Of a stretch of 64,000 nt of DNA, positions 16,896-26,306 are shown piece by piece; position 1 is the stretch's first letter, and every line of letters starts with the position of its first letter. The position numbers and the translations under genes are program-made. The notes beneath the pieces are model-generated. The model did no database searches. It saw only the letters and a program-made list of their open reading frames with translations, and had not been told where the DNA came from. The DNA is from Oscillospiraceae bacterium (GTDB lineage Bacteria > Bacillota > Clostridia > UMGS1810). Where the stretch lies: contig SVJK01000001.1 in assembly GCA_015069015.1 (NCBI GenBank), forward strand, positions 21,846-85,845. Direction: 5' to 3'.

Positions 16896-18347
16896 ATGAG
16901 AAAGAAACTTTTTTTCACCAAGGTTATGCAAATGACGGCAAGTTTCATCATTTTTAATGTGTCCGGACTTTTATATAATATTTATATATCACATAAAATC
17001 GGCAGCATGGGAATTGGGATTTTCCATCTTGTTATGAATGTGTATTCCATGGGCATAAGTTTTTCTGTATCCGGAATGAATCTGACTTGCACAAGGCTCC
17101 TTTCGGAAAAGCCCTTAAATCAAGGATATGCCGAAAGTGTGCATATTATTAAAAAATGTGTTACATTGTGCCTTGCAACTTCTTTTGTTTCTGCTTTGAT
17201 TATGTTTATAGGGGCAGATTTCATATCCGTGTTTTTAATCGGTAATCCCGATTGCGCTATGGGCATTAGAATTCTGTCTCCCGGTCTTTTCTGTGTCGGA
17301 ATCTCAGGTGTGATTGGAGGATATTTCACCGCTTTTGCTAAAGTAAAGGAATGTTTTCTCTCTCAGCTCTTATGTGAAATTTCTTCCTGGGCAATAACAC
17401 TTTTTATTGTTGACCGTTTTTCGCCCGATAAAATGTTTCTTGCAGTTATTATTTCTACGTCTGCATCCGTCTTTATAAGATTGGCATCTGATATTTTTAT
17501 GTTTCTTCTGTCTGTCAGGTGCCACATTCAGAAAAAAGGAGACACAAAATTTTCGGGCGTTTTGAGGCTGTGCACTCCCCTTGCCCTTGGTTCATACCTT
17601 CGCACAGGGCTTTCCGGACTTGAAAACTTTCTTATTCCAAAAAGGCTTTCCCGTGGCGGTGACGGAAAATCTATTGAAACCTATGGCAAAATCAAAGGAA
17701 TGAGCATGGGGATTATCCTGTTTCCTTCGGTTTTCATAAATGCTTTTTCCTCGCTTCTGATTCCTGAAATCGCAAGGCGACATTTTGGAGGTCAGAAAAA
17801 ATCCCTTGCCTACATATCCTCCCTTTCACTTGAATACACATTGAAGTTTTCCTTTTTAATATCCTCAATTCTGTATTTCTGGGGATATGATATATCTTCG
17901 TTTTTCTATCCTGAAAAAAATGTAGGGCAATATATTACGCTTTTGTCATTTCTTCCTTTGCTTATGTTTTCAGATTCTGTTTGCGATTCAATTTTAAAAG
18001 GGCTTGACGAACAGGTATTTACCCTGAAACTAAATGCCATAGATTCCATTTTAAGAAATCTTTCTATATTCTTTATTCTTCCCATACTAAAAGAAAAAGG
18101 ATATATTCTGATTTTATATGCGAGCGAATTTTTCAATCTCAGTTTGAGTTTTTTCCGAATGAAAAAAAGAACAGCCATGCAATTCCCCTTAGGCAAGGCT
18201 GTTCTTTTTCCGGTCATTTCCATTTTTTTCGGAAGGTTTATTGTTTCGTATCTGCCTCATCTTCCGCCCCTTTTTGAGATGCTTATTTTTTCGGGAACAT
18301 ATGTGGCAGTATCGGAATTTATGAGCGTACATAAAAAAGTTATCTGA
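16896..18347 (+). CDS. spoVB: Stage V sporulation protein B (SpoVB-like)
   Basis: A 483-residue MOP-superfamily membrane protein with about 12 to 14 helices. It opens VMQMTASFIIFNVSGLLYNIYIS and has GIFHLVMNVYSMGISFSVSGMNLT, characteristic of the shorter SpoVB group. SpoVB is needed for spore cortex synthesis, likely by lipid II handling in the mother cell. It is divergent from the other flippase gene at 16774 and its end overlaps the convergent spoVFB stop by eight bases. TAAGGGGGC precedes the ATG. Confidence 0.85.
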   Translation: MRKKLFFTKVMQMTASFIIFNVSGLLYNIYISHKIGSMGIGIFHLVMNVYSMGISFSVSGMNLTCTRLLSEKPLNQGYAESVHIIKKCVTLCLATSFVSALIMFIGADFISVFLIGNPDCAMGIRILSPGLFCVGISGVIGGYFTAFAKVKECFLSQLLCEISSWAITLFIVDRFSPDKMFLAVIISTSASVFIRLASDIFMFLLSVRCHIQKKGDTKFSGVLRLCTPLALGSYLRTGLSGLENFLIPKRLSRGGDGKSIETYGKIKGMSMGIILFPSVFINAFSSLLIPEIARRHFGGQKKSLAYISSLSLEYTLKFSFLISSILYFWGYDISSFFYPEKNVGQYITLLSFLPLLMFSDSVCDSILKGLDEQVFTLKLNAIDSILRNLSIFFILPILKEKGYILILYASEFFNLSLSFFRMKKRTAMQFPLGKAVLFPVISIFFGRFIVSYLPHLPPLFEMLIFSGTYVAVSEFMSVHKKVI

Positions 18348-18924
18348 CAATAATCCTTGGCTGAATCTGATGACCGTCAAGAGCACTTTTAACAGTTTTT
18401 TCAATGAGGGTCATATCTGCCACAAGAGAATCAGGCTTTTTTACAGGATCATCCTGACGGAAAGGAACAAAATATATGTTCTTTCTTGCAAGAAGAGAAC
18501 CAATGTTTTTTGCACCGGCTCCGAGACCGTCATTGGTGGAAATTGCAATGACCACGGGACGGTTGTTTCTTAAGGTTGCCTTTGCCGCCATAGCCACGCA
18601 TGAATCTGTTATGGCGCCTGAGAGTTTTGCAAGAGTATTGCCTGTGCAGGGTGCAATTATGAGAGCATCCAGAAATGCCTCCGGTCCAATTGGTTCTGCA
18701 CCTTTTATTGTGTGTATCACCTTTTTACCTGTTAAAAATTCCGCTTTTTCTATGAAATCTTTTGCAAGACCGAATCTTGTGTCTGTGCTCCATGCAGTTT
18801 CTGACATTATGGGGTAAACGTCTGCCCCCAAAGAGATGAGTTTTTCAAGTTCTGTCATAACTTTGGAAAAAGTACAGAATGATCCTGTCAAAGCAAAACC
18901 TATCCTTTTTCCGATAAGTTCCAT
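18340..18924 (-). CDS. spoVFB: Dipicolinate synthase subunit B
   Basis: A 194-residue flavoprotein of the Dfp/UbiX-like fold: GFALTGSFCTFSKVM near the N-terminus, IIAPCTGNTLAKLSGAITDS in the middle and PVVIAISTNDGLG. With subunit A it converts dihydrodipicolinate to dipicolinic acid in the mother cell, the calcium-chelated core compound of spores. It overlaps the spoVFA gene by 25 bases, and the order spoVFA-spoVFB is the standard one. Confidence 0.92.
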   Translation of the reverse strand: MELIGKRIGFALTGSFCTFSKVMTELEKLISLGADVYPIMSETAWSTDTRFGLAKDFIEKAEFLTGKKVIHTIKGAEPIGPEAFLDALIIAPCTGNTLAKLSGAITDSCVAMAAKATLRNNRPVVIAISTNDGLGAGAKNIGSLLARKNIYFVPFRQDDPVKKPDSLVADMTLIEKTVKSALDGHQIQPRIIVR

Positions 18925-19781
18925 AGTTTTCCTTCCTTTCCCATTTCTTCTGAAATATTTTCAATGGTTTCAAGAATAATTTGTGCTCCTTTGGAGGGAG
19001 AATATTTTCCGGGAATTCCGGGAAGAAAAAGATAGTTTACACCCTCTCTTTGTGCCAATACCTTATCCGCACCCCCCGGAAGTGACGCAATGTCTGCAAG
19101 AGGACATTCTTTTCTTATAAGTTTCAACTCTTCTTTTCCGAAAATTATATGAGGTACGGTGTTGAAAATCACATCGGCTGTTCCAAGATGATTTTTCATT
19201 TTGGAAATCCTGACCCCGTTCATTCCAAGGGCTCTTGCAAAAGAGAGGTCGGATGAGCGTCTTGCACACACGGTCACATTTGCACCAAGAGATTTCAAAG
19301 TGAAAGAAAGAATCTTTGCACATTTACCGAAACCTGTGACAAGTGCATTTGAACCAAGTACCGTTCCCGGCATATGCTTCATCACTGCTTCAATTGCCCC
19401 CTCGGCTGTGGGAACAGCATTCAAATATGCAAAATCATCCCTTTTGGCATAGTCATAGAAATTCAAATTTTCGGGAGGCAGAAATCTTTCTCCCACAACT
19501 CCACCGAATATGAGAGCATCAGCTTTAACATTTGTGTAAATCTTTGAAAGATACAGACACTCATCACAAAGAGGGGTGTTTACAGTTATCCCGTCCTTGG
19601 TATAGGGTATGGGAAGTATTATTACATCTGCTCTCTTTACCTCATCTTCAAAAGATTCCATATCATACTCTTCTTTTTTTGCATCAATGCCGAAGTTTCT
19701 GACATGACAGTCTTTTTCTTCAAGAATTCGGGAAAGATATAAAAATCTTTTGTCTCCACCTATAACTAAAACATTATTCAT
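18900..19781 (-). CDS. spoVFA: Dipicolinate synthase subunit A
   Basis: A 293-residue NAD(P)-type protein with an N-terminal Rossmann segment (NNVLVIGGDKRFLYLSRIL) and a second nucleotide-binding loop GSNALVTGFGKCAKILSFTL about half way. The ATG at 19781 is chosen because GGAGGG lies ten bases upstream; an earlier in-frame ATG lies inside that site. Together with spoVFB it makes dipicolinate during sporulation. Probably under a mother-cell sigma factor, but I did not identify a promoter with confidence. Confidence 0.92.
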   Translation of the reverse strand: MNNVLVIGGDKRFLYLSRILEEKDCHVRNFGIDAKKEEYDMESFEDEVKRADVIILPIPYTKDGITVNTPLCDECLYLSKIYTNVKADALIFGGVVGERFLPPENLNFYDYAKRDDFAYLNAVPTAEGAIEAVMKHMPGTVLGSNALVTGFGKCAKILSFTLKSLGANVTVCARRSSDLSFARALGMNGVRISKMKNHLGTADVIFNTVPHIIFGKEELKLIRKECPLADIASLPGGADKVLAQREGVNYLFLPGIPGKYSPSKGAQIILETIENISEEMGKEGKLWNLSEKG

Positions 19782-19859
19782 AAATCTTTTTCCCTCCATT
19801 TACATAATATGCTCCTTTTCCTTTGCCGGTGAATGACAAAAGGAAATCCTGAAAAAACC

Positions 19860-19888
19860 TTGCATTATTTGTCAAAGTATGTTATAAT
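19860..19888 (+). promoter_or_regulatory. Sigma-A promoter of putP
   Basis: TTGCAT (19860-19865), 17-base spacer, TATAAT (19883-19888) with extended -10 TG at 19880-19881. GAAAGGA lies before the ATG at 19927. Confidence 0.7.
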
Positions 19889-19926
19889 TTGCTTTAACAG
19901 TTTAATAAATGAAAGGATTTGAAATC

Positions 19927-21483
19927 ATGAATTATGAAGTACTTGCCTTCGTTCTTTACTTTGTTGCAATGCTTTCAGTAGGTGTTGTGTTCTTCTTCAA
20001 AAGTAAAGGCAATGGCGAAAAAGAATATTTTTTAGGCGGAAGAGCCATGGGACCGTGGGTTACTGCAATGAGTGCCCAGGCATCTGATATGAGTGCATGG
20101 CTTCTTATGGGACTTCCGGGAAGTATCCTTGCTCTCGGTCTTGGCCAGGCGTGGATCGGAATCGGTCTTGCAATAGGAACAATCCTCAACTGGATTATCG
20201 TTGCAAAAAGACTCAGAAAATTCTCAAAGGCTGCAGGCGATGCTATAACAGTTCCCCAGTATCTCACAAACAGATTCCTTGCAAAAAGCTCTGCACTCAA
20301 AATTATCTGTGCGATAGTTTTCCTTGTAAGTTTCACAATTTATGTTGCTTCAGGATTTTCTGCAGGAACAAAAGTTTTCACACAGCTTTTCCCAAATCTT
20401 GGCGAAAACACTGCAATGATTACCTTTGCAGCAATCATTCTTATCTACACATTCCTCGGCGGTTATAAAGCGGTTTGCTGGACAGACTTTTTCCAGGGAC
20501 TTTTAATGCTTGTGGCAGTTCTTGCTGTTCCGATTATGATTGTTGCATTTGGAACAACAGATGCCTCACTTCTTAAAGAAACAATCACAGTTGGCGAAAC
20601 CGAATACAGTTTCGTAAACAACTTCTTCTCTGCAAGTTGGAAAGACATCGTATCAGGACTTGCATGGGGACTCGGATATTTTGGTATGCCTCACATCCTC
20701 GTAAGATTTATGGCTATCGAAAAACCAAGTATGATTAAAAAATCAACAATTGTAGCAACCGTATGGATTATCCTTGCACTTGGTGCTACCATTGCTATTG
20801 CATATTTCGGAAGAATGTTTATTTTAGACGGTCAGAGTTTTGCAAACTATCTTCTCTCTGATGTTGGAAATCAGGAACTTATCTTCGTCGTTCTTGCAAG
20901 AAAACTCTTCCCTGCATTTATCGGTGGAATACTCCTTGCGGCAATCATTGCGGCTTCAATGTCTACTGCAGATTCCCAGCTCCTTGTTGCATCTTCCTCA
21001 TTCACAAGTGATATCTACAAACCCCTTATAAGAAAGAACGCTTCCGCAAAAGAACTTCTCTGGGTTGGAAGAATTGTTGTTGTTATCGTTGCAGTAATTG
21101 CTTTCTTTATTGCAAACAGCAAAGGCGACACCGCAGCTGCAATTATGAAACTTGTATCAAATGCGTGGGCACTTTTTGGTGCGGCATTTGGCCCTGTAAT
21201 TCTTCTTTCACTTTTCTGGAAGAGATTTACATATAACGGTGCAATTGCAGGTATAGTTGCAGGTGCTGTGGTGGATATTTTGTGGTTAGTTTCAGATAGC
21301 TTTACCATTGCTTTTGACGGTGGAGCAACATTTACCATCATCACATCTGAAATATACGAACTTCTTCCCGGATTTATTGCAGGTGCGATAGCTGCAATAT
21401 TCTTTACACTTATTGACAAAAAACCGTCTAAAGAAGTTGAGGCAATTTTTGAAACTGCCACAAATCCTCAAAATGATGACTGA
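19927..21483 (+). CDS. putP: Sodium/proline symporter
   Basis: A 518-residue member of the sodium:solute symporter (SSF) family with about 13 membrane helices. Motifs include GRAMGPWVTAMSAQASDMSAW near the N-terminus and LAAIIAASMSTADSQLLVASS, the sodium/substrate site segment typical of PutP. It imports proline with sodium for osmoprotection or nutrition. Start ATG 19927 is preceded by GAAAGGATTTG; an in-frame ATG six codons upstream overlaps the site. Monocistronic, with its own promoter and terminator. Confidence 0.92.
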   Translation: MNYEVLAFVLYFVAMLSVGVVFFFKSKGNGEKEYFLGGRAMGPWVTAMSAQASDMSAWLLMGLPGSILALGLGQAWIGIGLAIGTILNWIIVAKRLRKFSKAAGDAITVPQYLTNRFLAKSSALKIICAIVFLVSFTIYVASGFSAGTKVFTQLFPNLGENTAMITFAAIILIYTFLGGYKAVCWTDFFQGLLMLVAVLAVPIMIVAFGTTDASLLKETITVGETEYSFVNNFFSASWKDIVSGLAWGLGYFGMPHILVRFMAIEKPSMIKKSTIVATVWIILALGATIAIAYFGRMFILDGQSFANYLLSDVGNQELIFVVLARKLFPAFIGGILLAAIIAASMSTADSQLLVASSSFTSDIYKPLIRKNASAKELLWVGRIVVVIVAVIAFFIANSKGDTAAAIMKLVSNAWALFGAAFGPVILLSLFWKRFTYNGAIAGIVAGAVVDILWLVSDSFTIAFDGGATFTIITSEIYELLPGFIAGAIAAIFFTLIDKKPSKEVEAIFETATNPQNDD

Positions 21484-21506
21484 TAAGCAAAAAAATCTAT
21501 AAAAAG

Positions 21507-21550
21507 AACGGCTGCCAAAAACCAAATCGGGTTTTCAGCAGCCGTTTTTT
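21507..21550 (+). terminator. Terminator of putP
   Basis: Stem AACGGCTGC / GCAGCCGTT extended by an inner AAAACC / GGTTTT pairing, followed by a T6 run. Begins 24 bases after the putP stop. Confidence 0.85.
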
Positions 21551-21551
21551 G

Positions 21552-21643
21552 CTATATAGGAAATTACGCAGAATTTAGTTCGCGAGATAAGATGTATATC
21601 AAATTACGCTCGCGACTTGGGTGCAGGCTCAGCCTGCTTTTTT
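21552..21643 (+). repeat. Dispersed intergenic repeat with hairpin, copy 1
   Basis: Bases 21552-21609 (CTATATAGGAAATTACGCAG to AAATTACG) match, with small gaps, the reverse complement of 37070-37122, sharing GGAAATT, TTAGTT, GCG-GATAAGAT and TATCAAAT. The element contains an inverted GTTCGCGAG / CTCGCGAC pair and ends in GCAGGC-TCA-GCCTGC followed by T6 (21623-21643), a terminator-like hairpin. No coding frame. Confidence 0.6.
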
Positions 21644-21651
21644 GTTGTATT

Positions 21652-22584
21652 TTATCCTTTATAAATTTTCATAAGTCCCTTTGTGACCGATTGGTCTACC
21701 TGTTCATCAGAAAGGACAATAATCTCTTTTGAAGAAACCTCGCGAAGAATCGCAGCAGTCGCCTCTTTGAGTTGATGTTTTCCTCCAATTACAACCAGAG
21801 GAACATCATATTTCTCCACTTCTTTTATTTCATCAGTCAAAATTATTCCAAGGAAAAAACTATATAACTGCGATGAACCGGCAGAGAAAACATTTTTCAA
21901 AATTCTGACCTTGAAAAGGGATTTGTTTATTCCATGCTCTTTGCAGAATTTATACCCCTTTAAAAGATATTCATAATCTATATTTTTACATTTTAAGTCT
22001 ATTGCATCTTTTAAAATGGTATCATCAGATATTGCCTTTACCATTTCCCCTGTTAAAAGAGTGGAAAATGTTTCTATTTCCCGGTCAGGATTCACTCTTA
22101 TTACTTTTGAGTGAGAGCCCGGAAGAATATATATACAATCCCTTTCACTGTCCGTCATAATGCCCATAAGTTCAGTTTCTTCTCCACGCATCATATCTGT
22201 ATCTTCAAGGCTGTCTCCAATGCACTTTACTCCCCGCACGAACATAAACGGGACAGGACAGATTTCGTCTAAAATCACTCTTTCCATATTTTGATGCAAT
22301 TTTCCAAGACCTGCCGGAACATTAATATGGTCCAGGGGACAAAGACCGAATTCTGAGGTTATCATTCCTGATGCAAGAATACACTCTATATCCTCGTATG
22401 ACTTTTTAGAATTTGACAATAGTGAGTCTATTGCAGACTTGATTGCTTCTTTCAGCGCACTTTTATTATCAAGAACAGAAAATGCTCCCAGTGAAATTCT
22501 CAATGTGGAAATTACGTCCTCATCCCGTGTAAGGCTCACCCTGGTGTTGCTTGTGCCACCGTCTATTGTTATATAATGTGCCAT
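21652..22584 (-). CDS. dgoK: 2-dehydro-3-deoxygalactonokinase
   Basis: A 310-residue kinase of the DgoK family. It begins HYITIDGGTSNTRVSL, the ASKHA-type phosphate loop, and has SGMITSEFGLCP and LPGSHSKVI. It phosphorylates 2-keto-3-deoxygalactonate at O6 using ATP, giving KDPGal. Last gene of the operon, two bases after the aldolase gene stop. Together with the aldolase and dehydratase upstream it completes galactonate degradation. Full length. Confidence 0.9.
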   Translation of the reverse strand: MAHYITIDGGTSNTRVSLTRDEDVISTLRISLGAFSVLDNKSALKEAIKSAIDSLLSNSKKSYEDIECILASGMITSEFGLCPLDHINVPAGLGKLHQNMERVILDEICPVPFMFVRGVKCIGDSLEDTDMMRGEETELMGIMTDSERDCIYILPGSHSKVIRVNPDREIETFSTLLTGEMVKAISDDTILKDAIDLKCKNIDYEYLLKGYKFCKEHGINKSLFKVRILKNVFSAGSSQLYSFFLGIILTDEIKEVEKYDVPLVVIGGKHQLKEATAAILREVSSKEIIVLSDEQVDQSVTKGLMKIYKG

Positions 22585-22586
22585 AA

Positions 22587-23249
22587 TTATTCTCCCTTTG
22601 CAGCATTGACATACCTTTTTGCAAGTTCTGTTATCGCACTGTAGTCTTCTTTTTCCAGAAGTTTTTTATCAATGATGTTGGAACCCACACCAAAGCCTGA
22701 AATTCCCGTCTTCAGATAGTCTCCCATATTTTTGTCATTCACCCCGCCAACCGCAAGAAGTTTTACGCCGCCAAGGGGAGCCTTAATTGCTTTTACATAT
22801 TCTGCTCCAAGGCTTGTCACCGGAAAAAGTTTCACAAAATCCGCACCGCATCTGTGGGCTGTGCAGATTTCCGTCGGAGTGAGGGCACCGGGGATAGAAA
22901 CCATATCAAGTGAAATGGTTTTTTCTATGACTTTGGGATTTGTGTCGGGGGCAATTATAAATTCTCCGCCCGCTTCTTTGGTGAGTTTCACCTGACGCTT
23001 CGTGACAACAGTTCCTGCACCGATATGCATTCTGCCTTTAAAGTGCTCAGACAATTGCTTTATGCTTTCGGCAGTTTCCTCGTCTGTTACTTTGCCGTCG
23101 GTGGAATAGGTAACCTCCAGAAGGCGCACACCACCTTCATACATTGCCTCTGAAAGAGGAATAAGTTTGCTTTTTTCTATCCCTCTTACAATTACAATAA
23201 GCCTTTCCCTCACGATAGTTTCTATGATTTCCTGTCTTATACCTTTCAT
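22587..23249 (-). CDS. dgoA: KDPGal/KDPG aldolase
   Basis: A 220-residue class I aldolase of the KHG/KDPG family: GGVRLLEVTYSTDG (catalytic Glu), HIGAGTVVTKRQV and GADFVKLFPVTSLG (Schiff-base Lys). It splits 2-keto-3-deoxy-6-phospho sugar acids into pyruvate and glyceraldehyde 3-phosphate. The ATG at 23249 overlaps the preceding stop (ATGA); a TTG two codons upstream is less likely. The operon partners favour the galactonate isomer (DgoA), but Eda activity cannot be excluded by sequence. Confidence 0.88.
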   Translation of the reverse strand: MKGIRQEIIETIVRERLIVIVRGIEKSKLIPLSEAMYEGGVRLLEVTYSTDGKVTDEETAESIKQLSEHFKGRMHIGAGTVVTKRQVKLTKEAGGEFIIAPDTNPKVIEKTISLDMVSIPGALTPTEICTAHRCGADFVKLFPVTSLGAEYVKAIKAPLGGVKLLAVGGVNDKNMGDYLKTGISGFGVGSNIIDKKLLEKEDYSAITELAKRYVNAAKGE

Positions 23250-24031
23250 TCCCAAAGTTTCCTTTCTATGTTTGGAGTAAGTTGGGCAAGCATTCCGCCA
23301 TCTACTACCAATTCTGATCCGGTAGTGTTTCTGGACTGGTCAGTGCCAAAATACCACACAGCATTGGCGATATCCTCAAACTCAGCAATATCTTCAATGG
23401 GAGTATAGTTTGCAAGAGCGTATTTAGTATTGTTGAGGTTTTCCTCCCAGCGTTTTGTCTTTATCATTCCCGGCAAAACACAGTTTGAACGTATGCCATA
23501 TTTTCCCCAGTCAACTGCCAGGGATTTTGACATTGCAATTATGGCACTTTTAGAGGAACAGTAAGCGCAACGGTTTTCCGTTACACGGAGTGCAGAATTT
23601 GAGCCTATGAATACTATTGACCCTTTTCCTTTTTCCCTCATATGTTCTCCTGCATTTCGTGCCATAAGAAAGTTCCAGCCGATGTTTGTTTGGAAAACAT
23701 TCATAAATTCTTCTATGTCAACATCGAAACTGACCTGACCGATTCCAAGATTTGCCGCATTTAAAACAAGGGTATCAAGAAGATATCCCGTATTTTTTAT
23801 GTCGTCAAAAATAGACTTTACTTCTTCCTCGCATAAAACCTCAGTCTGATATTCATATCCTTTGGAAAAAACTCCATATTCTTTTTGGATTTTCTCTGCA
23901 CTTCCCTTTGCATTTTCTCCGTTTCTGCTTCCAATGAAAACTGCATAGCCCTCCCGGGCAAATCTTTCCGCTATGGCAAATCCGGTGCCTGCTTGCGCAC
24001 CCGTTATAAATACTGATTTCTCTGTCTTCAC
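23246..24031 (-). CDS. SDR-family NAD(P)-dependent oxidoreductase
   Basis: A 261-residue classical short-chain dehydrogenase: TGAQAGTGFAIAERF (cofactor loop), LNAANLGIG (in place of NNAG), active-site Ser in IGSNSALRV and YCSSKSAIIAMS (Tyr and Lys), and DGG near the end. The start is GTG at 24031, overlapping the preceding gene stop (GTGA), with GGAGAAA upstream. In this operon a sugar 1-dehydrogenase forming an aldonolactone is the natural guess, but SDR substrate cannot be read from sequence. Confidence 0.85.
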   Translation of the reverse strand: MKTEKSVFITGAQAGTGFAIAERFAREGYAVFIGSRNGENAKGSAEKIQKEYGVFSKGYEYQTEVLCEEEVKSIFDDIKNTGYLLDTLVLNAANLGIGQVSFDVDIEEFMNVFQTNIGWNFLMARNAGEHMREKGKGSIVFIGSNSALRVTENRCAYCSSKSAIIAMSKSLAVDWGKYGIRSNCVLPGMIKTKRWEENLNNTKYALANYTPIEDIAEFEDIANAVWYFGTDQSRNTTGSELVVDGGMLAQLTPNIERKLWE

Positions 24032-25137
24032 TTGTTTTTCTCCTTTTTTTGCTCAAAATCCTTATCTGCCAGATCACAGTATTCCTTTATGATATCTATC
24101 TCCTTTGGATTATACGGATGATGATTTGGTCTGTAGAGGTCATGGAACCACTTTGTAAAATCAAAATTCATATCAGGGTTTTCTTCGTATTCATCCCACA
24201 CCTTGTTCCATGGTTCATATGTCTGATACTTACCTGCAACAAAGCCCCAATTGTAGCAAGCGATGCCTTCAAGATAGAAAAGCGGAAACATTTCCTCAAC
24301 TGTATTTCCATAGCATCTCCCGAGCCACTCGGTGTTTATTATGGGACGGTTGTAGGCTTTAAGTCTTTTGATTTCCTTTATGTTGTCCTGATAATCTGAA
24401 TAACTGTGGTATGATATGATATCCGAATTCTCTATGGAATATTTCTCAGTTTCCAGAAGTTCCACTTTGGGATCGCCTCTGAAATTCCACACACAACTTG
24501 TTAAAGGCTGAATAGGATCAATTTCTCTTATTATTTCAAAGATTTTTTTAAGATGTGGCATTGTTATATCCTGACGGTTACTGTTGCCCGCTTCGTTATA
24601 TACATCCCAGATAATAATTCTCTCATCGTTTTTATGTTTTTCAACAATTTCTTGTATCATCCGGTAATACTGCTCTCTTGATTCTTCCTCGTCAAGAACA
24701 TGGAATCCCGGAACAGAAAATGTGCCATGCTGAGAATTTTTTCTTCCTCCATGGTAGCCCCAGTCATAGGTCTGAACACCGATTTTCGGTTCTTTCCATG
24801 CATCATTTTTGGGTGGCATACAATCATTTGCAAGAACTACCGTTGCAGTCATATTATGCTTTTTAAGCATATCAAGATATCTGTCAAAGCGTTCAAAAAA
24901 AGTGTCATGCTCATCTCTCCAGACCACAAAATCCACTACAAGACGTAAACTGTTAAAACCAATACTCTCAGCAAGAGTGAGTTCCTTCTCTGCAGTTTCC
25001 ATTCTTTTCTCAAATCCAAGAGATTGCCACTGGTCAATTCTATTGGCACAGTCTGCGCTCATGTAGTTACATCCTCTAATCCAGGGACGGGAATTGTACC
25101 AGTTCCATATTCTTTCTTCTGACCATCGTTTTCCCAT
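24028..25137 (-). CDS. GH5-like glycoside hydrolase
   Basis: A 369-residue cytoplasmic protein with a TIM-barrel glycosidase pattern: PWIRGCNYMSADCANR at the start, SIGFNSLRLVVDF, then IIWDVYNEAGNS (acid/base Glu after Asn) and RPIINTEWLGR (nucleophile Glu). That spacing fits clan GH-A, family 5-like or 2-like enzymes. There is no signal peptide, so it acts on imported oligosaccharides or glycosides. ATG at 25137 has AAGGAGATG seven bases upstream. Likely provides the sugar that the pathway enzymes oxidise. Exact specificity unknown. Confidence 0.75.
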   Translation of the reverse strand: MGKRWSEERIWNWYNSRPWIRGCNYMSADCANRIDQWQSLGFEKRMETAEKELTLAESIGFNSLRLVVDFVVWRDEHDTFFERFDRYLDMLKKHNMTATVVLANDCMPPKNDAWKEPKIGVQTYDWGYHGGRKNSQHGTFSVPGFHVLDEEESREQYYRMIQEIVEKHKNDERIIIWDVYNEAGNSNRQDITMPHLKKIFEIIREIDPIQPLTSCVWNFRGDPKVELLETEKYSIENSDIISYHSYSDYQDNIKEIKRLKAYNRPIINTEWLGRCYGNTVEEMFPLFYLEGIACYNWGFVAGKYQTYEPWNKVWDEYEENPDMNFDFTKWFHDLYRPNHHPYNPKEIDIIKEYCDLADKDFEQKKEKNK

Positions 25138-25152
25138 TTTCACATCTCCTTT

Positions 25153-26304
25153 TTACCAGTCTGCCACAGAACCATCTTCAAAATACTGTCTTGGAGTTGT
25201 CCATTTTCCGTCGTAGATTTTATCTTTTAATGCCTCTTCATCAAGTTCAACACCAAGCCCCGGTCCTTTTGGAACATCAATGTAACCGTCTTTTATCACA
25301 AAAGGATTCCTGATATATCCCACACCAAGGTCGGATTTATCGGGATTTCCCGGATGCTCCTGAACAAGGAAGTTGGGTATGCAGGCATCAAGTTGGATAC
25401 AGGATGCAAGTGATATGGGGCCAAGGGGATTGTGAGGTGCAACAGAGCCAAAGTACAGTTCTGACATTGCAGCAATTTTTCTGCCTTCAAATATACCTCC
25501 GCAGTGACAGATGTCAGGCTGAACAACGCTTACTGCCTGCTTTTCCAGAAGTTCTCTGTATTGCCATTTTCCAAAAAGTCTCTCCCCTGCGGCAATCGGA
25601 ACAGAAGTTGAACGTGCAATATTTACCATACAGTCCACGTTTTCAGGAAGACAGGGTTCTTCTATAAAAAAGGGCGTATAGGGTTTCAGTTCCTCGGCAA
25701 GTCTTATAGCCATAGCAGGACTTACTCTTCCGTGAAAATCTATGGCAAGATCCACACCCATGCCAATCTTTTCCCTTATTGCCCTGAAACGTTCAACGTG
25801 TTTTTGCGTGTTTTCAGGGGATTCTATTGCCTTTATCGGCGGAATTATGGAATATTTAAGTGCAGTATATCCTTCATCAAGACGGCTTTGTGTGATTTCA
25901 AGCATTTCATCTATGGAAAAGTCACCGCCCACAGCCGCGCGTTTCACATGGGTGTACATTCTGATTTTATCACGGCATTTTCCGCCCAGCATCTCATACA
26001 CGGGACAGTTATAATATTTACCTTTTATGTCCCACATTGCCTGTTCTATTCCGCTTATGGCAGACAGCATCAAAGGTCCTCCACGATAAAAACCGCCGCG
26101 GTAAAGTGCCTGAACGTGGTGTTCAATCTGCATGGGATCTTTTCCTATAAGATACTCCTCAAACTCATTTATAACCGCTTCAACTGCATTGGTATGTCCT
26201 TCAAGCACAGGTTCGCCAAGTCCCACAATATCTGTGTCGGTATACATTTTGAGAAACATCCATCGAGGTTTAACTTTTATAAGTTCAATTCGTGTGATTT
26301 TCAT
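25153..26304 (-). CDS. dgoD: D-galactonate dehydratase
   Basis: A 383-residue enolase-superfamily dehydratase of the mandelate racemase branch. The N-terminal PRWMFLKMYTD, GEPVLEGH and RGGFYRGGP segments match DgoD closely. The barrel has LAIDFHGRVS, FIEEPCLPEN and AAGERLFGKW metal-ligand regions and HNPLGPISLAS carrying the catalytic His. It removes water from D-galactonate to give 2-keto-3-deoxygalactonate. Full length; the start has a GGAGAG site. Two bases after the MBL gene stop, so one operon. Confidence 0.92.
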   Translation of the reverse strand: MKITRIELIKVKPRWMFLKMYTDTDIVGLGEPVLEGHTNAVEAVINEFEEYLIGKDPMQIEHHVQALYRGGFYRGGPLMLSAISGIEQAMWDIKGKYYNCPVYEMLGGKCRDKIRMYTHVKRAAVGGDFSIDEMLEITQSRLDEGYTALKYSIIPPIKAIESPENTQKHVERFRAIREKIGMGVDLAIDFHGRVSPAMAIRLAEELKPYTPFFIEEPCLPENVDCMVNIARSTSVPIAAGERLFGKWQYRELLEKQAVSVVQPDICHCGGIFEGRKIAAMSELYFGSVAPHNPLGPISLASCIQLDACIPNFLVQEHPGNPDKSDLGVGYIRNPFVIKDGYIDVPKGPGLGVELDEEALKDKIYDGKWTTPRQYFEDGSVADW

Positions 26305-26306
26305 TA